Shown here: positions 1-6,716 of the stretch, one piece after another | Position numbering within the stretch: position 1 is the stretch's first letter | Layout of the letters: each line of letters starts with the position of its first letter | Assembly (NCBI GenBank): GCA_903938935.1 | Contig: CAJAFD010000084.1 | Coordinates: 1-8,329 of the forward strand | Direction of reading: 5' to 3' | From: an uncultured Opitutia bacterium | Lineage (GTDB): Bacteria; Verrucomicrobiota; Verrucomicrobiia; Opitutales; Opitutaceae | Length of the DNA: 8,329 nucleotides | Position numbers and translations under genes: made by a program | The notes under the pieces: model-generated | Databases searched by the model: none | The model's input: the letters and a program-made list of their open reading frames with translations, nothing else | What the model was told of the DNA's origin: nothing

Positions 1-2124
1 GTCTTTGAAAGCGATGATCATGGCGTCTTCAAAATGGGCGCCGGATTTCATAGCCGTTTCCAGTCGCGCAAAAAGGTAGATGCCGTAATCCACGCCGATA
101 CCGACGCCCAGAGCGACGACGGGCAGCGTGGAGGTTTTGAGCCCGATCTCCAAGTAAACCATGACCACATAGGCGAGGAAGCTCACGATTCCCAGTGGCA
201 CGACGATGCACAACGTCGCCGCGAACGAGCGAAACGTGATCAAACACAACGCGATCACCGCGCCGAAGACCCAGAGTAAGATCGGTGTTTGTGCGGCGGC
301 GACGACTTCGTTGGTCGCGGCCATCACCCCGGCGTTGCCACTGGCGAGGAGGAATTTGACCTTGGGTGAAGGATGCGCGGCGGCGAAGGCCTCGGTGGCG
401 GCGGTGACGGCGCGGAGCGTCTCGGCTTTGTGGTCGGCGAGAAAAATCAAAATCGGCATCACGCTGGCGTCGGCGTTGAGCAGGCCGGTCGCAGTTTCGA
501 TGGGGGAAACGGATTGGGCGAGTGTCTGCGGCTGGCGCGGGAGCACGCGCCATTTGAGGGAGCCTTCATTGAAACCGGCGTTGATGGTCTTGGCGGCCGT
601 GGTGAGGCTGACGACGGATTGGACGCCGGGAATGGCGCGGATGTGGCCCTCGAATTGATCCATCAGCGTGACGACGTCGTGATCGACGCAGCCGTTGGGA
701 ATCGTCTCGACGATCACGGAGAGCACGTCGACGCCGATGCTAAATTTTTCGGTGATGAGACGACTGTCGGTGTTATAGCGGGAATTCTGGCGGAGCTCGG
801 GGACGCCGGCGTTGGTGTCGCCAATGCGGACGTGTTCAGCTTTGAAATAAGCCCAGACGCCGAGGGCCAGGGAGACGAATACGATCGCGAGCGAGGGGCC
901 GGGTTTGAGGGCGCGGCCGAGGCGGGCCCAGCGGGCATCGGTGCGTTGGCGGCGAGCTTTGACCCAGTGCGCGTAACTGTCGGGCAGATGCAGGTAGGAG
1001 AGAAGAATCGGCAGGAGGAAAAAATTGGTGATGATGATGACGCCCACGCCCAGGCTGGCGGTGATGGCGAGCTCGTGGATGGTCGTGATTTTGATGACCA
1101 TCATCGTAATGAAGCCAATGATGTCGCAGATGAGGGCGACCATGCCGGGAGCGATGAGCTGGATGAAGGCGTTGCGCGCGGCGGTTTTGCCATCGTGGCC
1201 GGCGAAGATCTCGTTGCGGAACGTGCAGATTTTTTGGACGCCGTGGCTGACGCCGATGGCGAAGACCAAGAACGGCACCAGGATCGAAAATGGATCGACG
1301 CCGTAACCCAGAGCGGTGAGCGCGCCGAGTTGCCAGATGACGGCTACGAGTGAGCACAGTACCGGGGCGAACGCGAGTTTCCAACGACCGGCGTAGTCCC
1401 ACACGAGCAGGCCGGTGACGATGATGGAAATGCCGAAGAGTAAAATCACACCGCGCGCGCCCTCGGAGATATCGCCGATGACTTTGGCGAAGCCGATGAT
1501 GTGGACGTTCACAGCGCCTTTGGAATCGGCGGCGACGCGGGTGCGGATGGCTTCGAGGGCGGCGGCGACTTTAGCGTAGTCGAGTTTTTGGCCGGTGGTC
1601 GGATCGATCTCGAGGAGCTGGGCGCTGACGATGGCGCCCGTGAAATCGTTGGCGACGAGCTGGCCGAGCTTGCCGGATTTGATGATGTTGTCGCGAACTT
1701 TGGCAAAGCCAGCGGGCGTGGGGGCGAAGTCGGCGGGGATGACGTTGCCGCCGGCGAAGCCATCTTCGACGACCTCGATGAAGCGGACGTTGGGCGTGTA
1801 GAGCGACTGGACTTGCGCGCGGTCGACGCCGGGCAGGTAGTACGCTTCGTCGGTGACGCTTTTGAGCGTGGCGAAATAGGTGGCGTTAAAAATATCGCCT
1901 TGGGTCGGGACGAGCGCGATGAGGACGCGGTTGGCGCCGCCGAAGTCGTTCTGGTATTTGGTGAACGTGCGGATGTACGGGTGATCGAGCGGGAGCGATT
2001 TATTGAAGCTGGCGTCGACGCGGAGATGGGCGGCGGACCAAGCCATGTAGCCGGTGAGCAGCGTGAAGCCGATGATGAGCGGCGTGCGCCAACGAAAAAG
2101 CCAGTGAGCGAAGCGTTCGATCAT
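1..2124 (-). CDS. RND/MMPL-family inner-membrane exporter, C-terminus cut by window edge
   Basis: Reading the minus strand from ATG at 2124 gives 708 uninterrupted codons to the window edge. The layout is that of an RND-superfamily exporter of the MMPL (COG1033) type: a first membrane helix at about residues 14-34, a periplasmic porter domain (about 35-224), a helix bundle (about 226-380), another helix (about 408-427), a second periplasmic domain (about 428-610), then helices at about 612-633, 635-658 and 664-684. The second-half TM motif GVGIGVDYGIYLF carries D679, the kind of acidic residue used for proton coupling in RND pumps. The equivalent first-half motif is GVSHGVQ (291-297), with no Asp. 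The last two helices and perhaps 70-90 residues lie outside the window. Its start overlaps the stop of the propeller gene (ATGA), so translation is probably coupled. By family the pump is likely to handle lipids or other hydrophobic compounds; the actual substrate is unknown. Confidence 0.93.
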   Translation of the reverse strand, partial: MIERFAHWLFRWRTPLIIGFTLLTGYMAWSAAHLRVDASFNKSLPLDHPYIRTFTKYQNDFGGANRVLIALVPTQGDIFNATYFATLKSVTDEAYYLPGVDRAQVQSLYTPNVRFIEVVEDGFAGGNVIPADFAPTPAGFAKVRDNIIKSGKLGQLVANDFTGAIVSAQLLEIDPTTGQKLDYAKVAAALEAIRTRVAADSKGAVNVHIIGFAKVIGDISEGARGVILLFGISIIVTGLLVWDYAGRWKLAFAPVLCSLVAVIWQLGALTALGYGVDPFSILVPFLVFAIGVSHGVQKICTFRNEIFAGHDGKTAARNAFIQLIAPGMVALICDIIGFITMMVIKITTIHELAITASLGVGVIIITNFFLLPILLSYLHLPDSYAHWVKARRQRTDARWARLGRALKPGPSLAIVFVSLALGVWAYFKAEHVRIGDTNAGVPELRQNSRYNTDSRLITEKFSIGVDVLSVIVETIPNGCVDHDVVTLMDQFEGHIRAIPGVQSVVSLTTAAKTINAGFNEGSLKWRVLPRQPQTLAQSVSPIETATGLLNADASVMPILIFLADHKAETLRAVTAATEAFAAAHPSPKVKFLLASGNAGVMAATNEVVAAAQTPILLWVFGAVIALCLITFRSFAATLCIVVPLGIVSFLAYVVMVYLEIGLKTSTLPVVALGVGIGVDYGIYLFARLETAMKSGAHFEDAMIIAFKD

Positions 2125-3095
2125 GGTCGGGCGGACGGGGCGGGGAGCGTGAAGACGGTGGCGCCGGCTTCGCCGAGGGCGAGGAGGCGGCCGTCGGCTA
2201 GCTCGAGCAGGGCGGCGACGGCGCTGGTGAAGGGAACCGTTTGGGCGGCCACGGTGCGGGCTTGGTCGTGGCTGGCAAAAAAGGCGCGGGCCTGGCCGGC
2301 GAAGAGGACGGTGTCGTTTTTAACTTTGAGCGCGGTCGCTAGTAGGACGCGGTCGGGGACGGAGATGAGACCCCAAGTGCGGCCGTCGTCGTCTGTGCGG
2401 TAGAGGCGGCCGCGCAGGCCGTGGGCGACCAGGGTGTTTTGAGCGAGCGGGAGGATGCCGTAGAAAGAACCGTCGTAGGGGGCTTCGATAGGTTGCCAGG
2501 TCGCGCCGGCATCCTTGGAGCGGAGCAAGGTGCCGCGTTCGCCGGCGAGATAGAGCGTGCCAGTGGAACCGCGGGTGAGGCGGTTGAGGTGGAGGTCGTC
2601 GCTCAGGATTTTACGGCGCTGCCAGGTGGTGCCGCCATCGATGGTTTCAACGTAGAGGCCGTAGGCGCCGATGGCGATGATGTGGCGGGCATCGACGGCG
2701 AGGACGTCGAGAAAAGATTCGGTGAGGTTTTCGCTTTGCCAGGATTTTTGCCACGTGCGGCCGGCGTCGCTGCTGGCGAGGATGATCGCGTCGTGGCCGA
2801 CCGCCCAAGCGTGGGTGGCGTCGGGGCCGAAGCTGAGGCCGGTGAGCGTGGCCGTGAGACCGGCGGGTAGTGAGGCGGGTTGCCAGGTGCGCGCGTTATC
2901 GGCGGAGCGCAGGATGGTGGCGCGTTCGCCGACGGCGATGAGGTTGGTCGCGGTGGGTTGGGCACCGGCGAGGAGGAGCATCCGTGGTGCGATATCGGCG
3001 GCACGGGTGCTCACGACCAGCGCGGCAAAAAAGACGGCGCGAAAAAAGCCCGATGGTAAAATCGGGCTCCACCCGGTGAGGGAACGAGGTGGCAT
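2121..3095 (-). CDS. Secreted YCF48-like beta-propeller protein
   Basis: The gene encodes 324 residues from ATG at 3095; an in-frame TTG at 3110 would add five residues and is less likely. The N-terminus has a hydrophobic segment (FFRAVFFAALVV) followed by a plausible signal-peptidase site near STRA/AD, so the protein should be exported to the periplasm. The mature part is built from repeats of about 41-44 residues, each with an Asp-box-like motif of the form S/T-x-D-x-G-x-T-W: SADNARTW (64-71), SSDAGRTW (108-115), TIDGGTTW (151-158), SKDAGATW (193-200) and TDDDGRTW (234-241). A sixth, degenerate copy is SHDQARTV (275-282). This is typical of YCF48/BNR-type propellers, probably six or seven blades. 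The YCF48 family is named after HCF136, a photosystem II assembly factor, but non-photosynthetic bacteria carry copies next to RND exporters, where an assembly or scaffold role for the pump is an inference. The stop overlaps the RND start by 4 bp. Confidence 0.9.
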   Translation of the reverse strand: MPPRSLTGWSPILPSGFFRAVFFAALVVSTRAADIAPRMLLLAGAQPTATNLIAVGERATILRSADNARTWQPASLPAGLTATLTGLSFGPDATHAWAVGHDAIILASSDAGRTWQKSWQSENLTESFLDVLAVDARHIIAIGAYGLYVETIDGGTTWQRRKILSDDLHLNRLTRGSTGTLYLAGERGTLLRSKDAGATWQPIEAPYDGSFYGILPLAQNTLVAHGLRGRLYRTDDDGRTWGLISVPDRVLLATALKVKNDTVLFAGQARAFFASHDQARTVAAQTVPFTSAVAALLELADGRLLALGEAGATVFTLPAPSARP

Positions 3096-3126
3096 GAAGC
3101 GCTGGTGCAAAACGGGTGGCGCGAAT

Positions 3127-3148
3127 GGGCCGACCGGTGGTCCGGCCC
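3127..3148 (-). other. Intergenic hairpin between the DUF1329 and propeller genes
   Basis: Five bases after the DUF1329 stop, the mRNA can fold into a very GC-rich stem: arm GGGCC-G-GACC, loop ACC, arm GGTC-GGCCC. That is nine base pairs with one bulged G and a three-base loop. On the minus strand it is followed by ATTCGCG and not by a T-run, so it does not look like a standard intrinsic terminator. It could be a partial terminator, a barrier to 3' exonucleases protecting the upstream message, or a processing site that sets different levels of the upstream and downstream halves of the operon. The fold is seen by base pairing only; function is inferred. Confidence 0.5.
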
Positions 3149-3152
3149 GACC

Positions 3153-4502
3153 TTAGCGGATACCGTCGCGACGGAGAGCGTCGGCAGTGTAATCGGCGGG
3201 GGTGCGCTTAATGCTGAAGTCGTGCATGGCGTTTTCGTTGTCCAGACCGACAACCAGGTAGCGACCGGCGATCAGATCGGTGTGCGCTTCGAGGGTGCTC
3301 CAGAAAACTTGGGCGTCGTAGTAATTGACGCAGTGCGCTTCGGAGACGCGCCACATCTGGTCGCGGGAGTCGTATTGGTCGACGGCGAGGATTTGCCAGG
3401 AGTCTTCGTCGACGTAGAACGTGCGACGTTTGTAGATGTGCGAGGCGCCGGGCTTGAGGGTGGCTTCGACGATCCACACGCGGTGAAGTTCGTAGCGGGC
3501 GAGGTCTTGGTTGAGGTGGAGCGGCTTGAGGATGTCGGCGTATTTAACCGAGTCGCTGTGGAGTTTGTAGGAGTTGTAGGGAACGATCATCTCGCGCTTG
3601 CCGACGAGCTTCCAGTCGTAGCGGTCGGGGGCGCCGTTATACATGTCGAATTGGTCGCTGGTGCGCATGCCGTCGGCGGCGGTGCCGGGGTTGTCGTACG
3701 CGACATCGGGGGCGCGGCGCACGCGGCGTTGGCCGGTGTTGTAGACCCAGGCGCTGCGTTTTTCTTTTACTTGGTCGAGCGTCTCGTGGGCGAGAAGGAT
3801 GGTGCCGGCTTGGCGAGCGGGGGCGGTGACGGCTTGTTTGTAATAAACGAGAATGTTTTCGAGCTGGGCGGCGGTGACGTCGGGGCGGGCGTAGTTGAAG
3901 AGGAATTCGTCTTCAAATTGGACGAGCGTGTAGCTACCGCTGCGCGTGGGGGCGGCTTGGGCGATGTGGCGAGAAGCGGAGACGCCGCGGTAGCGGGCGA
4001 GGTGATTCCACATCACTTCGAGGCCGCTGGCGGGCAAGGGGAATGGGATGCCGGTGAGAGCGTTTTCGAACGAGTTACCGTTATTGGCGAGGGTGCCGGT
4101 GATGGCGTTGGCTTTGGTGGCGTCGTAGATGCGCTGCGGGGCGTTGGCGCTGCGGCGGGTGGGGTAGACGATGAGTTTGTAGTCGGCGTAGGCTTTGAGT
4201 AGCGAGACCGAGCCGGCGGTGAGTTTGGATTCGTATTGGCCGAGGTTGGACGGTGTGACCGTGTAGAGGGGTTTATCGGCAGCGAACGGGTCTGGGTGGT
4301 GATCGCCGACTTTGTAGCCCGCGGGCGGGGTGAGGATGCCGCCGTTCCAAGCGGGGATGGTGCCGTCGGCATTGCCGGCGGTCTCGGCGCCGAGGGGGGT
4401 GAGATCGGCGCCCAGACGGGCGGCTTCGGAGGGTTTAACCGCAGCGTGGACGTTGAGGGCGATGAGGGCGAACAGGGACGCGAGGAGGTGGTTTTTTTTC
4501 AT
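3153..4502 (-). CDS. DUF1329 family periplasmic protein (outer-membrane lipoprotein-sorting-like)
   Basis: The product has 449 residues and a clean Sec signal peptide: MKK, a hydrophobic core, then cleavage after NVHA (residue 20). There is no lipobox cysteine, so the mature protein should be soluble in the periplasm and not a lipoprotein like LolB. Family hallmarks are GNADGTIPAWNGG at 43-55 and a strongly conserved central block starting with RRVRRAPDVAYDNP (about 259-272) and running through the Tyr-rich VPYNSY segment to about residue 315. The length matches full-length DUF1329 members. The family is annotated as related to outer-membrane lipoprotein-sorting proteins (LolA/LolB-like fold), which bind lipid tails in a half-barrel. 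A shuttle between the RND pump and the outer-membrane barrel is therefore a reasonable inference, not a demonstrated role. The gene begins 36 bp after the DUF1302 stop, in the same operon. No Shine-Dalgarno sequence precedes the ATG. Confidence 0.95.
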   Translation of the reverse strand: MKKNHLLASLFALIALNVHAAVKPSEAARLGADLTPLGAETAGNADGTIPAWNGGILTPPAGYKVGDHHPDPFAADKPLYTVTPSNLGQYESKLTAGSVSLLKAYADYKLIVYPTRRSANAPQRIYDATKANAITGTLANNGNSFENALTGIPFPLPASGLEVMWNHLARYRGVSASRHIAQAAPTRSGSYTLVQFEDEFLFNYARPDVTAAQLENILVYYKQAVTAPARQAGTILLAHETLDQVKEKRSAWVYNTGQRRVRRAPDVAYDNPGTAADGMRTSDQFDMYNGAPDRYDWKLVGKREMIVPYNSYKLHSDSVKYADILKPLHLNQDLARYELHRVWIVEATLKPGASHIYKRRTFYVDEDSWQILAVDQYDSRDQMWRVSEAHCVNYYDAQVFWSTLEAHTDLIAGRYLVVGLDNENAMHDFSIKRTPADYTADALRRDGIR

Positions 4503-4538
4503 CGGAGTGGCAGGGGTTCGTCGTGGCTGCGGGGTTTT

Positions 4539-6509
4539 TTAGAAGGAGTATTTGATGGTGGTGGAGACGTAGTCGCGATCGGAGAGCAGGTTGTAGCGAC
4601 CGGCGTCGAAGAAGTTCACGTAGCGGATTTCGAAGGCCCAAGCGTTTTGGTAAGTGAACTCGACGGCGATGTTGGTGCTCTTGCGTTCGGACACGTAGTT
4701 GCCGAGGGGCAGGGGTGTGTTGCCTTTGACGTCGTGGGTTAAGGCGAACGACGGGGACACGTTTACGTTGGCAAAAACGTTGGTGTAATCGAGGCGGCCG
4801 GCGATTTGGTAGCCCCAGGAGAATTTATCGGCGAAGGCTTCGCTGGGGGTGGCGGGATAAGCGCCGTTGCCGGTGTTCACCATGGTAGCGGCGTTGGCGC
4901 TGGTGAAGGTGGCCGGACCGTCGTAGCGCAGCACGTCTTTCGAGGGCAGGTTGGCCCACACGCCGCCGACTTCGCCGAGGAGGGTGAATTGTTGCGAGCC
5001 GAGCACGGGGCCGAAGACTTTGGTGAGGGTGGTCTGGGCGGTGGTGACGGAGTGGCGGCGGAAACCCGAAATTTCGCGGCCGTATTGGCCGAGGTAATTG
5101 CCGACTTGGTTGTTGGCGCCGAAGGCCGGATTGAGGGTCGAGAGTGCGGCGAAGAGGATTTCAACGTCGTCAATTTGGAGGGGTTGATCTTTCTTGTAGG
5201 AGACTTCGCCCTGCCAAGAGATACCGGTTTTGCCGAGGGAGGTGTTGAAGCTGAGGCCGTACATGTCGACACCCTCGGGATACTCGGTGAAGTAGCGGCC
5301 GGTGGCGGCAGCGGTGAGGAGCGCGATGGATCTCGCGCCGTTAATGGCGGCCTGGGTGGAGGGAGCTTGCAGGGTGGCAATTTGGGTGGCGTTAAGGGCG
5401 GCCGGATTGGTCTGGGATACGACGATGAGTTGGTAAATGCCGGCAGCTTGGGCGGCGGCGGTGGCCGCGGGAAGTCCGGCGCGGATGAAGACAGCCGTCA
5501 GCGGACCGGTGAGGTCGGTGTTGATGGCGCTGGTCGGCGTGCGGGCGCTGATCAAGGGCGAGCGGTTATGGTATTTAGCGTAGTAGAAACCGATGTCGGT
5601 GTCGTTCAGCGCGTGGGCTTGGTAGTGAGCCGCGACGCCATACTGGGTGAAGTTGTTGCCTTCGCGATCGTAGTCGCGCGGGATCACGCCAAGGGTACCG
5701 CTGTCGGAGAGCGAGCCGAAGCCCAGGAAAACATTTCTACCACCGCGGCTGGCGAAATCGTTGGTCGAGAAATACGTGCCGGCGGGTTCGAGTTCGTTGC
5801 GTCGGAATTCGAGCAGCCAGAAGGGCTCGACGGTGAGATTTTTCGTGAGGCCGATGGAGGCCTTGAGCATGTTAACGGGCAGGAAAGCTTCTTTTAGCTC
5901 GGCGCCGGGGACGCGGAGTTTGGAGAGTTCGACGGGGTTAACGACGTTAATGCCGTTCGGGATGAAGGTGCTTTCGCCCAGACTAAGGACTTGGCGACCG
6001 AAGCGCAGGTCGACCGGGATGTTGTTGGCGGCTTCGAATTTGGCGAGGACGTACGCGTCGAGCAGCTCGGCGCCGCTGACGACGCGGTCTTTGGCTTGGT
6101 AACCCAGGTCCGTGCGGGCGGTGTCCTCGGCCTTGAGGTCGCGGAAATAATAGCCGCGGGCGAAGCCAGCAAAATTGCGATAGCGCAGCTCGAGGTCATG
6201 GGAACCTTTGAGCAGCTGGGAGACCCAGCCTTTCTTGTAATTGAGGTTACCATCGTCGGTGTTGACGGAGGTTTGCAGGCCGGGGATGCCATCGTAGGTG
6301 TTCGACGTGGCGAAGTAGACGGCGCTGGGATCTTGCAGGCGGTACATGGCGCCGACCGAGACGGTGGAGTCGAAGCTGCCCTTGAGCTCGCCGTAAGCGA
6401 ATTGGAAGGCGTGCCCCGTCGTGGAGGAGGCAAAAATCGCGAGGGCGGCGACGGCCGTCACGCCTAAGCGGCGGGCGGAGACGATACGGTTCAGTGAGAC
6501 GTGGTTCAT
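4539..6509 (-). CDS. DUF1302 family outer-membrane beta-barrel protein
   Basis: I chose ATG at 6509 (656 residues) because it puts a normal signal peptide at the N-terminus: a basic n-region (NRIVSARR), a hydrophobic core (VTAVAALAIFA) and cleavage after GHA at residue 34. A GTG at 6554 would add 15 residues ahead of it. The mature protein begins FQFAYGELKGSFDSTVSVGA, the usual start of DUF1302 proteins, and contains the family block FGRQVLSLGES followed by PNGINVVNPVE (about 168-200) and GRYFTEYPEG near 404. Alternating aromatic and polar strands fill the rest, and the protein ends in TTIKYSF with a terminal Phe, the signal recognised by the BAM machinery. An Ala-rich stretch at about 325-402 interrupts the strand pattern. 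It is the first gene of the operon and the only outer-membrane component seen, so it is the likely pore or receptor of the system. Whether it lets substrate in or out is not known. Confidence 0.94.
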   Translation of the reverse strand: MNHVSLNRIVSARRLGVTAVAALAIFASSTTGHAFQFAYGELKGSFDSTVSVGAMYRLQDPSAVYFATSNTYDGIPGLQTSVNTDDGNLNYKKGWVSQLLKGSHDLELRYRNFAGFARGYYFRDLKAEDTARTDLGYQAKDRVVSGAELLDAYVLAKFEAANNIPVDLRFGRQVLSLGESTFIPNGINVVNPVELSKLRVPGAELKEAFLPVNMLKASIGLTKNLTVEPFWLLEFRRNELEPAGTYFSTNDFASRGGRNVFLGFGSLSDSGTLGVIPRDYDREGNNFTQYGVAAHYQAHALNDTDIGFYYAKYHNRSPLISARTPTSAINTDLTGPLTAVFIRAGLPAATAAAQAAGIYQLIVVSQTNPAALNATQIATLQAPSTQAAINGARSIALLTAAATGRYFTEYPEGVDMYGLSFNTSLGKTGISWQGEVSYKKDQPLQIDDVEILFAALSTLNPAFGANNQVGNYLGQYGREISGFRRHSVTTAQTTLTKVFGPVLGSQQFTLLGEVGGVWANLPSKDVLRYDGPATFTSANAATMVNTGNGAYPATPSEAFADKFSWGYQIAGRLDYTNVFANVNVSPSFALTHDVKGNTPLPLGNYVSERKSTNIAVEFTYQNAWAFEIRYVNFFDAGRYNLLSDRDYVSTTIKYSF

Positions 6510-6716
6510 AAAAAGGGTTTTATAGCCGCTAGGGTTGATCGGAATATTTAACACGGCCGCTCACAAGGTCAGCGGACGGTCTGGCATTAGGGGAAATGAC
6601 CATGTCATAAAATGTATCCCCCATTGCGGCATCAAGGCCGAATTTGGCCGGATCAGGGCGAAGGATTGCTTAGGGCGTTGACCCGGGCCGCGGATGCTTA
6701 AGCTGCGCTTCACTTC
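6510..6716. promoter_or_regulatory. Divergent intergenic region between the envelope operon and uvrA
   Basis: These 207 bp must hold the promoters for both transcription units. It is visibly more AT-rich around 6510-6552 and 6590-6620 than the flanking genes. I see no convincing -35/-10 pair for either direction. Candidates are weak: on the minus strand a TATAAA at 6524-6519 and a TTAAAT at 6551-6546, neither with a good -35 at 16-18 bp; on the plus strand a TTGGCC at 6644 and a TTGACC at 6678 without matching -10 boxes. No E. coli-type (CTGT-N8-ACAG) or Bacillus-type (GAAC-N4-GTTC) LexA box is present before uvrA. No small ORF of note lies in the region. Confidence 0.6.
6596..6608. promoter_or_regulatory. 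Palindromic site, possible operator
   Basis: The sequence ATGAC-CAT-GTCAT is an inverted repeat with two perfect 5-bp arms around a 3-bp centre. It sits in the AT-rich middle of the divergent region, 87 bp from the DUF1302 start and 109 bp from the uvrA start, and is flanked by GGGG on the left and CCCCC further to the right. The arm length and position fit a binding site for a dimeric regulator, but a 5-bp inverted repeat can occur by chance and no regulator gene is in the window. Confidence 0.3.

Noticed and set aside
373..1353. Long plus-strand open frame (326 codons) opposite the RND gene
   Set aside because: It is rich in Asp, Gly, Ala and Glu with no recognisable motif, as expected for the complement of a C-ending-codon gene; the minus-strand RND reading has clear helices and family motifs.
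3096..3110. TTG at 3110 as the propeller gene start
   Set aside because: ATG at 3095 is only five codons downstream and preferred; neither has a Shine-Dalgarno sequence, so the choice rests on codon type.
3105..4202. Plus-strand open frame of 365 codons opposite DUF1329
   Set aside because: Low-complexity Gly/Val/Asp/Glu composition and no domain; DUF1329 on the other strand is unmistakable.
4806..5897. Plus-strand open frame of 363 codons opposite DUF1302
   Set aside because: Same Gly/Glu/Val-rich antisense pattern; the barrel gene accounts for this DNA.
6510..6554. GTG at 6554 as the DUF1302 start
   Set aside because: It would place 15 extra residues (LNIPINPSGYKTLF) before a normal signal peptide and has no ribosome binding site; ATG 6509 fits better.
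6556..6565. TTGTGAGCGG on the minus strand, identical to the left half of the E. coli lac operator
   Set aside because: The right half is absent (followed by CCGTGTTAAA), so there is no dyad; a 10-base match is plausible by chance.
6636..6649. GGCC-GAATTT-GGCC inverted repeat in the divergent region
   Set aside because: Arms are only 4 bp and self-complementary, common in GC-rich DNA; too weak to call an operator or terminator.
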